Shown one piece after another: positions 42,326 to 53,832 of a DNA stretch of 64,000 nt; within the stretch, counting starts at the first letter, position 1, and every line of letters starts with the position of its first letter. The stretch covers positions 15,398,936 to 15,462,935 of the forward strand of contig NC_083648.1 in assembly GCF_963576545.1 (NCBI RefSeq), in the 5' to 3' direction. Source of the stretch: Limanda limanda (Eukaryota; Chordata; Actinopteri; Pleuronectiformes; Pleuronectidae). The notes below the pieces were generated by a model. The model saw only the letters and a list, made by a program, of their open reading frames with translations. It had not been told where the DNA came from and searched no databases. The position numbers and the translations under genes were made by a program.

Positions 42326-45201
42326 GTAAGCTCTGCAGCACCCTGTCAGCCAGTAGGTGACTGAGTGAAGAAACCTTTACTTTAATAAAGAAGATTTCTC
42401 CTTGGATTCCAGAGAATCAGACTTTCATAGTAATAGCAGTAGAATATATTCTGCTGTTAAATAGACAGCAGTACCAAGCAGCTATTTACCCATTGTAGTA
42501 TCTGTAGCAATGTTTTCACCCAGGAATAATAAGTATATTTCAACATATTGGGAAATTCTCCTTCTTAATGCTAAACTATTCATTTCACAAAAGACCATTA
42601 TGTGTTAATCATGAAAAAGGGAAAACAAAACTAATTTAATCAATAAGTATGCAAACACGTCCAGTGTTTCTGTGGAAACGAGGATTGAGCATTTTGAATT
42701 CCAGAGCTCTTTTCACAGTAATTATGGCTCCACAAACTCCTACGATGTATAATATTATACAAGAGATTTACTCACTCATATCATGGTAACGGACCTTGAG
42801 TTTCAGTCAGTAGTTAGGTGTAAACACCTTACTCCTTAAGATTTAACATTGATATTTAGGGGGCTCATACATTTCTGTTTTTAGTGTCCAAACCAAAACA
42901 ACATATGTGAAAGGTACAAACAAACCAGGTGGTCTCGGTCTGGATCAAACTGAACAATCCTTTGGTTTGTTTCCAGTGTGAAAATGTTTTATTTGGATTG
43001 TTCGGACCAATTGCAGGAGGTTGAGACAACAATACAAAATAAATAGAGGAAATAGTGTTAGCAGCTTGCAGGCTAGCACTAGATGCACGCCCATCTACAA
43101 ACCAATAAATGTCAAGCATAGGTAGATGCAGCACATGTAGAAGTAGTGGAACCAAAACTAAACGGATAAAATGTAAACAATGTAACTAAAGCATGAACCT
43201 TGATTTGAATCATGGTCCAGACGTTCAGGTGTGTAAACATCCTTCATTCCTCTGCCCTCTGTATCTTCCAGGCTTTCTCAGGGCTGCTGGGGCTGGAGGA
43301 CCTCACAATCGAGCGCTGCAACCTGACATCCATCTCTGGTCAGACACTGTCCTATCTCCGCAGCCTGGTCACTCTTCGCCTCCACCACCTCAGCATCACT
43401 GCCCTGGAGGACCAGAACTTCCGCAAGCTCTCCAACCTGCGGAGTCTGGACATCGATCACTGGCCGTACCTGGAATACATCTCCCCTCTGAGTTTCCAGG
43501 GTTTGGACCTCCACAGGCTCTCCATCACCAACACCAACATCACCTCTGTCCCCTCCGCCTCCTTCAAGAACCTGGCGCACCTCACCCACCTCAACCTGTC
43601 CTACAACCCCATCCCCTCACTAGAGCCCTGGGCCTTCAAGGACCTACTGAGGCTGAAGGAGCTCATCATGGTAAGCACAGGGTTGGTGAACGTGGAGCCC
43701 CATGCCTTTGGAGGCCTCCGACAGATCCGGGTCCTCAACTTCTCTTCCAACGACCTGCAGACCCTGGAGGAGGGCTCCTTCCACTCTGTCAACAGTCTGG
43801 AGACCCTCAGAGTGGATGGGAACCCCCTGATGTGTGACTGCCGTCTGTTGTGGATCCTGCAAAGACGCAAGACCCTCAACTTTGACGGCAGAGTGCCGGT
43901 GTGTGCGGGGCCGGTGGAGGTGCAAGGGGTCAGCCTCAGCACCTTCACCGATTCTGCACTCTTCGATCACTTTACATGCCAGAAACCTAAGATTCGCAAC
44001 CGTAAGATGCAGCAGGTAACGAAGATGATTACATTCAGGTTTAATACTTGGCAAAACAAATCTATAAATGTATATAGTTTGATAACTGAGGTTAAGTTTA
44101 TATCTTCTACAACAGGGGTTTTCAACCGGGGGTCCGCAGCCCCCTGGTGGTCCGCGACGGCATTGCAGGGGGTGGGCAAAATTCACTTTGATATTTCAAC
44201 ACATTTCCAGATTACTCTTGAATATCGTGAAAAATATCTAAAATAAGAAAAATATGTTTAAAATAATATAAAGGTGCTGGTGATCATGAGGTTAAACTTA
44301 AGTAGGCCTCAATTGTTTTTTCACAGATTTTTCTAAATTTGTTTGAGGTTTTTAAGTATATATATATAGATTTGTTTGAGGTTTTTAAATAAAACCAACA
44401 TGGAAAACCAAATGTTAAAACTTCCTTAGGCACGCGCGCGTAGGCACATCAGTGGGCCATGGATTACTTTCTAGTCACAGTGGTGGTCCCTGGGACAAAA
44501 CCAGTTGAAAACCCCTGTTCTACAAGCACGGAAAGTTTTCAAAACGTATCATCATGTTTACATGTTCTTCTGTATTTTCTGACTCTCCAACATTTATTAG
44601 TCCGTGCGCTCCTTTTCTCCACCTCCCGCAGGTAACGGCTCGTGAAGGCCAGCCTGTGAGTTTTCTGTGTCGAGCTGAAGGAGAACCTGCACCTGCTATC
44701 GTCTGGATTTCCCCACAGCGCAGACGGATCACAGCCAAGAGCTCAGGGCGTATCACTGTCCTCCCAAGTGGCACCCTGGAGATCCGCTACGCCCAACTCA
44801 CTGACAGCGGAACCTACATCTGCATTGCCAGCAACGCCGGCGGCAATGACACCTACTTCGCCACGCTCACAGTGCGTGGCCAGCCGCTGGACGCCGCCTC
44901 AGCCTTCTTTCTCAACCGCTCGCTGTACAGCGGTGAGTTCTTGAACGACACAAATCTGAACAACACACGGGTATTCCTCAAGTTCACCTTGGACCTGACC
45001 ACCATCTTGGTCTCCACGGCGATGGGTTGCATCACCTTTCTGGGGGTGGTCCTCTTCTGTTTCCTGCTGTTGTTCGTGTGGAGCCGGGGACGCGGCCAAC
45101 GCAAGAACAACTTCACAGTGGAGTACTCTTTCCGGAAATCTGAACCCGCCACCGGGCCCACGGCGGGAGGGGCGAGGAAATTCAACATGAAAATGATATG
45201 A
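41771..45201 (+). CDS. lingo3: LINGO3: leucine-rich repeat and Ig domain neural membrane protein (3 coding exons)
   Basis: Exons 41771-42325, 43272-44015 and 44632-45201 are all phase 0 with GT-AG introns and give 622 codons including stop-adjacent MKMI (mammalian LINGO3 is about 590). The protein has a hydrophobic signal (about residues 21-41), an N-terminal Cys cap (CPPRCEC), about 12 leucine-rich repeats, a C-terminal Cys cap (CDCRLLW), one Ig domain (Cys 446 and 497), a transmembrane helix (about 556-583) and a short tail ending KFNMKMI. Paralogue choice rests on LINGO3-like stretches: LEDQNFRKL, NTNITSVP, RRKTLNFDGR, DLTTILVSTAMGCITFLGVV and WSRGRGQ. LINGO1 is a co-receptor limiting myelination and axon growth; the role of LINGO3 is less well known. 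The gene is convergent with onecut3. Oddity: mammalian LINGO frames lie in one coding exon, whereas this one is split twice. Whether it is the a or b teleost duplicate cannot be told. Confidence 0.94.
42326..43271 (+). other. lingo3: lingo3 intron 1 (946 bp)
   Basis: GTAAGC donor, TATCTTCCAG acceptor, phase 0. The frame of exon 1 meets a stop at 42360 if unspliced. AT-rich, no internal gene. It splits the LRR array within the conserved YISH(K/R)-AFSGL segment. Confidence 0.88.
43272..44015 (+). CDS. lingo3: lingo3 coding exon 2
   Basis: 248 codons beginning AFSGLLGLEDLTIERCNLT: the remaining leucine-rich repeats, the C-terminal cap (GNPLMCDCRLLWILQRRK ... HFTCQKPKIRNRK) and the linker to the Ig domain. 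It ends KMQQ at CAGCAG|GTAACG. An in-frame GTAAGC at 43672 looks like a donor, but reading through it gives the family-conserved sequence (LVNVEPHAFGGLRQIR), so it is coding. Confidence 0.93.
44105..44112. repeat. 8-bp target-site duplication, left (intronic hAT)
   Basis: TTCTACAA directly before the CAGGGGTT terminus; repeated exactly at 44518-44525. Confidence 0.93.
44113..44517. mobile_element. Non-autonomous hAT transposon, 405 bp, inside lingo3 intron 2
   Basis: Ends are CAGGGGTTTTCAAC and its exact reverse complement GTTGAAAACCCCTG (14 bp), flanked by perfect 8-bp duplications TTCTACAA. The CAGGGGTT-TCAACC start followed by GGTCCGC-GCC-CTGGTGGTCCGCG is typical of hAT/Charlie-type elements in vertebrates. 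No transposase frame is present, so it is non-autonomous. A short ATATATAT stretch lies near 44356. Confidence 0.92.
44518..44525. repeat. 8-bp target-site duplication, right (intronic hAT)
   Basis: Exact TTCTACAA copy after the right terminus of the intronic hAT element. Confidence 0.93.
44632..45201 (+). CDS. lingo3: lingo3 coding exon 3
   Basis: 189 codons plus stop: I-set Ig domain (FLCRAEGEPAP ... DSGTYICIASNAGGNDTYF), a juxtamembrane stretch with several N-glycosylation sequons (NRS, NDT, NNT), the transmembrane helix (TTILVSTAMGCITFLGVV and following) and the cytoplasmic tail with a VEYSFRK tyrosine motif and the family-typical C-terminus KFNMKMI. Confidence 0.94.
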   Translation, partial: VTAREGQPVSFLCRAEGEPAPAIVWISPQRRRITAKSSGRITVLPSGTLEIRYAQLTDSGTYICIASNAGGNDTYFATLTVRGQPLDAASAFFLNRSLYSGEFLNDTNLNNTRVFLKFTLDLTTILVSTAMGCITFLGVVLFCFLLLFVWSRGRGQRKNNFTVEYSFRKSEPATGPTAGGARKFNMKMI

Positions 45202-45660
45202 AACAACGCAGCCAGGGGTCACTCGGGGGAGGCATGAGCACGTCCCAAAAACGTGTTTGACACACGCAAACGCACACAGCCACTGACTCGCAAAGAAGTT
45301 TAAAAGCACAATCCAACTTCCCGTCCATGGTTCCATTCAAAATTTGAGTGCCATAAAAACAGGAGCCATGAAGTGATTTGGTTTGATCTGTGAGTGAAAA
45401 CAAAATGATCCTGATCTCCCTGTCTCTCTGTGGTTTTATTCAGCATGTGGTGAGAAACATGTTTGAGTGGAACTGTAGTGTTGAAAGATTTGAAAGAGCT
45501 GCTTGTTGTCCATGCTTGATAAGAATAATGACATTAAGCATTCTAAGAGATAGGTTGTGAATTGGTTTAATTTCTGAACTGTGGGAAAGTGGTAGTCCTG
45601 TCTTTCAGCTATATTAATGAAGAAATAAAAAAGCAATTATTTTGAATCAAACATTTTCTC
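45202..45660 (+). other. lingo3: lingo3 proximal 3' UTR
   Basis: Non-coding sequence after the stop codon. An AATAAA at 45624-45629 is followed by T-rich sequence ending in TTGTGTTGTGT (about 45664), a plausible downstream GU-rich element. This would make a 3' UTR of about 440 nt. Longer isoforms are possible. Confidence 0.5.
45624..45629 (+). other. lingo3: Candidate polyadenylation signal of lingo3
   Basis: AATAAA, the first canonical hexamer after the lingo3 stop codon, with a GT-rich stretch about 40 nt downstream. Confidence 0.5.
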
Positions 45661-48600
45661 TATTGTGTTGTGTACAAATTTTAGTGTGATGCACGGAGAC
45701 CTGGTTACCATCCACATGTAGAATTTGTAACTATGCTCTTGTTAAGAGTCGTGCATGTAGAGTTTCATTCGAGAGTTAAGTTGTAAATTGATATCGCTAA
45801 ACAAAGCACATGGTTTTTATATAAATTCAGTCGAACAACCAGCTTTATCGATTCTGACCACATCTGAGCAGTGAGGAGGATGATATTGGGTCAAACACTT
45901 TATTAACATTATCATGTGTCAATTGTTTCAATCAACAAAGGCTCAGGGGATGTAGACAATTATCTGAGTGTAATATCTTGGAAGAAGGAATGGATCGGGA
46001 TCATTTTTCTTTGCGAGGTTATTCAACAACATTTGCTGTGTGAGTTTGGGACGAGCGCACCAGCCGTGAGCTGCTGTGGCTGCCCGTGGCCCGGAGGGTT
46101 TGGTAAGGAAGTCAAGACCGACGTGCACGGGCTGCCACAGTAGCCATAGCAACCAATACAATAGAGAGCAAAGGGGGGACAGGGCATGGTGGCCATAGGA
46201 GGGTTGATCGGTGGAAAAGGGGAGGGAAGAAAAAGAAGTCAGCGTGACCTCTGCTTCCCTTCCCTTAGATCACAAGCCCCGGCCGTGCTCTTTCATCAAC
46301 AGGAGAGGGACGACCCACCGGCCTCCGCTCCCCTGTCCCTGCCCTCTGCTGTGTTGGTGGGCATCTGACCTTCCCAGTGCTGCCAGGGGGGAGCAGCCTG
46401 GAGAGTCGGGTCACACTCAGAGGCAGATAGAGGACACGCGGCAACACTACGGAGGTGTTCACCTCCACACTCGTCCAAGCAGTGGAACCCACACATAGCA
46501 AACACATGTATAGCACCTTTTCTCAGGAAAAGTCAAATAACTAGCCAACAGAGCACGTGTGACAACACATGCTGTGTCCAAGTACTACATTCCAGCAATA
46601 CTGTTTGTAGAACCATGAAGCCAAATCAGAGAGAACTGAGGTAAATCTGTGAGTGAAGAAACAAAGCCATAGAGTCTGCATGTTTATTTTTATACTAGTG
46701 TGTGTATGATTTAGTTATATGAAATAATATTATTGCCACTGCCATCCTACAAGCTGTCGCGATGATCAAGAGGCCATCTGCTGTCACCGGGCCTGCGCAG
46801 CCTTGTACATCGTCACACACACACGCTCGCACAAAACCAACACAAAGGTTATTTGAATCGGAGGGAACAACAATCACCGTCGCACATGAACAAACAGACA
46901 AATTGACAACACGCCGCAGCCCCATCGCCCGAGTGTGTGCCGCCTACTGATCTCTGTCTGCCTCTGAGACGGCGAATGCGCAAATGTCTCTGCCCCCCTA
47001 GCCCAGTGCATTCCCCCCTCCTCACCCCCACCCCTAAACCCCCCCCCCAACCACCACACACCCCCCACTGGGTCCTCCTTTGGGAGGGGTCCCTGGCTGG
47101 AGATCGAGGATTCAAATGTAAATGAAGTCGTGTTAACCCTACCCACGCCATGTGCATCGTATAGTGGAGAGTAGTACTGTGGTTTTAAAAAAGCAACAAC
47201 AACAAAATGACAAAAAAGATTCTTTGAAGTGTTCCTTTGTTTCCTGTTTGTCCTCCGATTTTTATTTGCCTCAGTTGTTGCTCTCCGTGACCTTTTGGCG
47301 GTCGACCCCTTTAAGGCTCCTTGTCCTCCGTGAGGCACCGTTCTGTTCTCAAGACCAAATCGTTTGAGTCCACTTGACCCCAAGTTCAACTGAAACTAGG
47401 AAGAACGATATCGAGATCAAGAAACATCCGACAGACGTTTCCCAGCTCGTCTTTAGTCGGTTATTTCCTACGTTTAACGGTGCCACCAGCTTAAAGTCAC
47501 TTGAGTGCTTCTCAGGAACTAAGGAAGGATTTCCCACACTAAGCTTATTATTTGTTTAGACTGAAGATTAAGACAAACCTTACTTCACCTGGCACATAAG
47601 GCTTTTGCACACTAGATGCATTTTTGTCTCGCGATTAATTTGCACATGATAAGCAAACCTGTCAATGCAGCCTTTTAAATCCGTGAGATTATTTCGCTAA
47701 GCTATTTTCTCCTACACACATCCAACCAATCAGAATGCATATTGTTGATAATGTCACATTTTGAAGCAGTAGCAGTGCTAGGATGTTTTTAATATGTCTT
47801 TAAAAGGATACTTACTTGTGAGTGACCCACTAAATCAACCACTTGAGCAGCGGGCTGAATGAACAGCTGAGACTGACAGGACCTTCTTCAAATCCTTCTT
47901 ATCCAATACTTCAGATAAAACTATGGTGCCAGCTGTTGCAGCAGTTCTTTGATGTCCGACAGACATCCTGTAATCCGGACACCCTGAAAAAAGAAAACGG
48001 CGTAAAAGCACCGGATTATCTTGATGATCCCTTTTATTTTTTAATTCTCATAATGTATTCGCTGACTTGCCATGCAGTTAATGGGAATTGACACGCGAGT
48101 CAAAACTCGCCTGCGCTATTTTCTGACATTTATCTGTCTTGCCGTTCATGTACAAAGGCCTTTAATCCAAATGTTATTTAAGATGGATGTAAACTAGAGA
48201 TTCAAAATTGCATTCCTCCAATTCTATAATGTTTTTTGAATAAAATTAAAGGGTTAAATGGCAATAGAAGAAAGATTATAATATGTTCAGGGGTAGGGGT
48301 TTCAAATAGTCTTGCTTCACTTTAAAGGATCATTAAAAAGTTGGTTGACTGATCTAAAGCACACGTCCAACACAGTTAAAGCGGGTTGGGATTAATTTGG
48401 CCCATGTATAAGTGAGACTCAAATCTAAAAACTTTTTGCACAATAGATCCTGCAATCTCCATTTTTGTCCCTGGTGAAGAATGATGAAACCTCAACTTCT
48501 GTGTCAGGATGAATAACTGAACGCTCGTTAAAAATTCATGAGGCCAAATGAGAATAGATGAATACATTGGCCTGTTTTGTTTTTTTTAACAACGCTTTTA

Positions 48601-51369
48601 ACTGTGTCGACGGCTGGTTTTCGGCTCGCCCGGTGTTGAGAACAGGACGCTGCCCTCACAGACGTTTCCCCTCCCTGAGCCAACCCTCTGTTTTATGTTT
48701 CCATTCCCTGGTATTTCTCAGTGGAACGTAGGTTTAGAAGACAATGAGAATGTCTGTAGTGATTGTTGATGGTGTTATTGTGTAGGCATCAATCACAAAT
48801 GTAAGCAAAGATGAGGGTGTGTTTCATTTTATGATCTTGTCCTTCTCCCTCTGCATTTCTTCCCGACCCCTCGTTGTCCCTGTTCACAGTATTAGGCTGG
48901 AGTATGGTTGTGTGGTAGTAGACACGTGTTCTGTGTGGTCGGTGAGTCGGTGTTGTCGTGCTATGATTTGTTTGCTCCTCGTGGTGCCATCGAACGTGGA
49001 GCATCGGTCGGATCGGTGGAGACAAAAGATGAAAGGGGTGACCCAGGTTCCTAAAAGAAAAAAAGAAAAAAAAAAGAATGAACATTGATTCCCATTTCAC
49101 TCCCTGCCCATTCCTACAGACCATTTCCGGAACTTTCCCGCTCTGCACAGTGCCACTCTGGGACCTTTCTCTGGATATGAAAACCCATGGACTGTAAATG
49201 TATGTATTTTCTCTGCTGACATCTTGTCACTTTAACTGTCACATGTAGAAAGGGGGTCTTCAGTTGGGTTGCTGTAGGGCCTCAGTCACTTTCTGCACTT
49301 GACCTTTCACACTAACCTTTGGTCAGGGTTGGAAATGAGCACTTTTATAATTTGAAGCTCCACAAGTCCTTGAAAGTGGAAGGCCCTAATTTCCCTTCCT
49401 ACTAAATGCTCCTACTACTTAAATTATTTGTAAAGTTTTTGGATAACGTTAGTCATTGGATTGATTCAGCAAGGACAATTCTTCAGCAGTTCTCTTCAGA
49501 AGAACGAGGTGCCAGCGTGCACGGCTTTTGCACCAAAGCAGACTCTTTGGTGTTTGTAGTTGCCAGAGAAAGGCTCGAGTCTGATTCATCTCTAGTGTTG
49601 TGATTCTTGAGAAAGTAGGCTGAGCATCCCCCCGCCACCTCCTGTGGTTCGACCTTGCCTCGGGTTGGTGTAGCGTAGTCTAGACGCTCCATATACAGCA
49701 GCAGCAGTACTATTAGGGATGCCTTCCACGGGGGGGGAGGCATCAGATATGCAGACCAAAATAAAACAAACCCTCAGATGCTGACAACCATGGCGTCCTA
49801 ACCAGCCAAACATGTATGATTCATCAGTTTTTTGAAGCGTACATTTTAAGGGGGCTTTGTTAAAAATGCTAGCCTCACCCTCAAGACAGCGTCTCTGCAG
49901 CCTTCTGTCATTCCTGACTCCATAAAAGCCCTAAATGAATCTCTTACTCCAGATCCTACAGCTGCTGTTTTGATTGGATTAGACTTGAGATGAATTATCC
50001 GAGCTGAGAGGAGCAGTAATGGGATGGCGGAGGAGTGAGCTCAGCTGACTGGGTGATTACTTGGCTTATTATCTCAGCTCCTTAACATCTGTTGAGCAGA
50101 ATAAGTGTAAACTACGACATGTCACGTATGACCCGACATGTAGTGGAGCATTGCTGAAGGATTATTTTATTTACAGCACCTTGGACAGTGACCGCTCCAT
50201 CTTAACCTTGACCAGAGCAAGTGCGAGTGCCCACCCCACCTCTCCCCCCTTTCTACGTGGCAATACTGACCCCCAGTGGTCAAAGGGAGTAACGGCAAAA
50301 ACTTGGGACCATACTGTTGCAGCTGATGTACCAGTATTGTATGTGGGAAGGAAAATAAACCAACAGCTCTGGGTCTCCTACAGTGAAACACTTAAGAGAG
50401 CAAATTGACTGTTAGTTTCACTGATTGTGTTATAGCCATAACGTGAGGATCTCCTCTGCGCTCGGGGGTCTCGGAGCAATGCCTTGCTCTCGGGGCGCCT
50501 GCGTGGGCAGAGGCGTTATCGGGACAGGCCTCCCCCTCTGGTCAAGAGCAACAAACCTGGCCTGGTTCTAGACAAATCCTTGACAAAAGATCCCCCCTAC
50601 CCTTGACTAAAATATCACTGCATCATTGTTTCTCTGTACAGGACCGAGAGCTGGTCGCCAACTGATCGGTTCTTTCTCTCTCGTGGTCTTAGCAGGTTTA
50701 ATCTATGCATGCCTTTTGTAAACAGTGATTGGTCTTGCCAAACTCTCACCTGCACTTGTACGGAGAGCGATGGGTGCCATTGTCGCTGGCCATGGGACTG
50801 GTGGAAAAAAGAGCATGTGAGGCCATCCAAATGTGTTACGGATACTTAAATAAGCGTTCATCTCACGAGAGAAACTTTATTTCTTTCTTCACTTGGGATG
50901 ATTGAACAGACACACACACACCCACACACACACACATAAACTAACAGAGGATCCGTTCAAATGTGTAAACTGTAGATAAAGCGATTGATATTCCAAGCAG
51001 GACGGTGGGACTGATCAATGCAGTATGGGCGATAGGATTATTAATGGCATACTTTCATTGATCTATCTTGAACCTCGTCACTGACCTGGAATCCATCTGG
51101 AGTAGGAGGAGGTGTACAGAGCTCTCACAGACCTGGCTGGCACTCATTCCTAGGTTTCCATTACACCGTTTCAAGACAATTTTCCTCCTTTTAAGAACGA
51201 GATGGTGCCGGATTCCGACTTTATTCTCCAGGTCTGAGCCGACGAGACGCTCTCTCGCCTCCCCTACTCCTCAGAGGAAAGTGTCTTTGGTTTAGCTCTG
51301 TATTTGTTGGAGCCCTCTAATGGAAAATACTGAAGTGTATCTCTCAAATTTGGATGGGGTCAACTTATC

Positions 51370-51374
<5 letters not shown>
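45661..51374. other. Intergenic or extended lingo3 3' UTR
   Basis: No coding exon recognised. It holds the hairpin at 46070-46144, a CpG-containing block at about 46250-46460, C-rich tracts near 46996-47070, and AT-rich segments. Stretches such as 49170-49230 have a 3'-UTR-like look, but I cannot show that they are transcribed. Confidence 0.45.
46070..46144 (+). ncRNA. Pre-miRNA-like hairpin (unproven)
   Basis: A 19-nt arm GCTGCTGTGGCTGCCCGTG (46070-46088) pairs with CACGGGCTGCCACAGTAGC (46126-46144), with one G-U wobble and one T-T mismatch around a 37-nt loop. The total of about 75 nt and a near-perfect stem fit a microRNA precursor. I do not recognise either arm as a known microRNA. The lower stem pairs poorly, and a transposon-derived inverted repeat is an alternative. 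Small-RNA reads would be decisive. Confidence 0.3.
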
Positions 51375-51458
<84 letters not shown>

Positions 51459-51462
51459 TCTC
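51375..51462. repeat. (TC)n microsatellite
   Basis: About 44 TC units with one G interruption near the right end. Confidence 0.97.
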
Positions 51463-53095
51463 AGCCAGGCACCGACCTCGTTATAAATTTTAGAAACTGT
51501 TTCATCGATCACTTTATTTTTGCACTTGTGCATATTTTACACGTCCGTTAGTGACTTCTGAAACCTAGGAATGGGTGCTGAGCGCTCCAATTGAATACAG
51601 AGCTAATATATGCAGAAAAGTTGTACATTTCACAATAGTGACTGTTAAAGAGCAAGAAACAAATTTGGACTCTCCTCCTCTCTGGCTTCACGGACATCTC
51701 ACTGCACCTCAGTTGTCACATTTCTATTCTGGATGTGTTGATCCTTGGATGGGAAGAAACAGAAATTGTACATATTAGGTATATTAGCCATATTACGTCA
51801 TCCAATCTGTAGACCTCCTTGCCATGTCTGACAGAGGAAAATGACTGTTGAACTGTAAATAGTGTAGGTATAGAAATATATAGGATTTAACATGCTGCTT
51901 CTTTTCTCCAGGGATCACCCACATTGTGCTCAGTCCCATGGCTGCTTGGTCTCAAAGGGAAGGATAGGACAATAATGTACTTGTCTATAAAAGACACACA
52001 CAAGTTCTTTTTTTTATTTCAATGTGTGTTTTATATACCGTATGTCTTGTAAATTAACTCCTTTTTCGTCATAAAAGCATGATGTGACTCTGTCAGCTGC
52101 GTCCTGTGTCCCTCTTTGTTGTCGGCTTGTGTCACTTGATGTTCAAACCAAAGGGCTGAGGTTAAGAAAACACACACACACATACATACACGTTACACTA
52201 CTCTAATGTGATGGATTATGTTTGAGAATAAATGTGAAACTGAAAGTGTTAAACATAAAAATCCCAAGAAAATGTAAATATGAATAAATATAGATATATG
52301 TAGATATAAATGATGTGTTCAATAGTTCCACGCAACATTTAAAGCTGCTATAAAGAGTAGTTTTGATTAATAGTGGAACATACCGCTTTTATGTGAAAGA
52401 GGTGGCTCATGTTGACAAAACCACACAGAAGTGTCCTCAGCTCTCAGGAGGTTTTCAATATCTCTAGGGTCATTGGTTTAATAAGCAATATTATTCAACA
52501 TTCTCATGTAGGCAGCAGCAGGAAACTGTTTCCAACCAAAAAGCTACATTACAGAGACAGATATCAATTATAGCTGGTGAACGCTGTGCAGCATTTAGCC
52601 GGAGAGTCGGACGTTTCCTTTAGAAGTTGGTGTTGACAAAAAACTAAAAGAGGAATAAAGCCAAGTCAAGAAGAATGTTGGGGTTATTCTTTAACTGATG
52701 GGTGTGTACATAAGTATCTATTTGCCTACAAATGTCTAAACAAGCCTTAAAGTGGATGACATGCCAGTGTTGTATAAACAGCTAATTTCCACAGACAAAA
52801 CATTTTGTCTATTTAAACTGACACTTTGACCCTAACCATTCATTACAGATTCAGAATCTTCATTTTGTTATTTCACAATTGTTAAACCAAATGAGTAATA
52901 ATAAATAAAATTGTGCGAATATCTTCTCCAGAATTTTAATAACAAATTTAAAAATCCATGGTGAAAATATAAAATCCATATTAGATGATAAACCTTCTAA
53001 TAGGTTTCTGCTCAAAATGTAGCTGTGTGATGGATTTAAAGGGCCATCTGGTGCTGAAGCATTAAGTATCCTTTAATATAAGGTTATATTTGAAC
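51463..53095. other. Intergenic, AT-rich, 3'-UTR-like
   Basis: No gene seen. The part up to about 52090 contains elements common in vertebrate 3' ends (TGTAAATA, TATTTTTGCAC, and an ATAAA-type hexamer CATAAA at about 52070), so it could be a distal lingo3 3' end. The rest is AT-rich. Confidence 0.35.
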
Positions 53096-53200
53096 CCTTG
53101 TCTGTTTGTTGGTTGGTCTGCATGTTTGTTTCTTACAAGATTACACTAAAAACGACTGAATTACCACGGAACTTGGTGGGAGGAGGGGGGGGGGGCGCAT
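53096..53200 (+). repeat. Teleost interspersed repeat fragment
   Basis: Contains TGTTTGTTGGTTGGT followed by AAAAACGACTGAATTACC and ACGGAACTTGGTGGGAGG. The word order (TTTGTTTGT ... AAAAACTACTGAA-GGATT-CCA-GAAACTTGGTGG) is a repeat seen widely in fish genomes. The family name is not known to me. A G11 run follows at about 53187. Confidence 0.5.
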
Positions 53201-53719
53201 TGTGGTTCTGGGAAGAGTAAATAAGGGGGTGAATCCAGAAATTGTGAGGTAGAAAATGTTCTACATTTCCCATGATGTCCCAGAGAATAGTTCATGAATC
53301 TAGTGAAAAAATGTGGCATGTTTATAAAACTGATATCAATGAGTGTATGAAATACTTAGTGCTACTAAGTATATAAGTGTACTTATAAAGTATATATATA
53401 GTTTGAACTACTGATTTTAGACCAAACCATGAAGCCCTTGACCAAAAGTACAAATAGTCTCATGTTCATCATATGATGTGCAGATGTTCGCCACTAGATG
53501 GCAAAAGAGCACCACAGTAAGAGACCATCAGACAGAAAATGAAAGGCTAGTCAGCCAATTGGTTGTTTTTTATTTGTTTTAGTCAAAACACACAATTTAC
53601 CCATACTGGTTTTCACTTAGTGTATTTCTTGTCCCATGACTTGATTCCAACTCCACAGGCAGAGGGCAGAGCTGATAGATGCACTGTATCTCTGAGATGA
53701 ACGTCAGAAGAAAGGCTCT

Positions 53720-53721
<2 letters not shown>

Positions 53722-53767
<46 letters not shown>

Positions 53768-53832
53768 ATGTGTGTTTTTGCATGTGTGTGTGTGTGTGTG
53801 GGTGGGTGTGTGTTTGCATGTGTGTATGTGTG
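53722..53832. repeat. (TG)n microsatellite, compound
   Basis: A perfect TG run (about 53722-53762), then TG interrupted by TTTGCATG, GGTGGG and TATG to about 53832. A complementary (CA)n tract follows at 53965-54006. Confidence 0.96.

Larger units (their letters stand above)
44016..44631 (+). other. lingo3: lingo3 intron 2 (616 bp) with terminal direct repeat
   Basis: GTAACG donor and CTCCCGCAG acceptor, phase 0. The 10-mer GCAGGTAACG occurs at both exon-intron boundaries, at 44012-44021 with one base difference allowed at its left edge and at 44628-44637, spanning the splice sites. Two-thirds of the intron is a hAT element (44113-44517); without it and one target copy the intron is only about 203 bp. 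Confidence 0.88.

Noticed and set aside
43672..43680. GTAAGCACA inside lingo3 exon 2 as a splice donor
   Set aside because: Reading through gives the conserved LINGO sequence (VEPHAFGGL) in frame; splicing here would destroy the LRR domain.
43193..43837. 214-codon frame overlapping lingo3 exon 2
   Set aside because: A +1-frame shadow of a GC-rich exon, Pro/His-rich without family resemblance; the LRR frame is clearly the real one.
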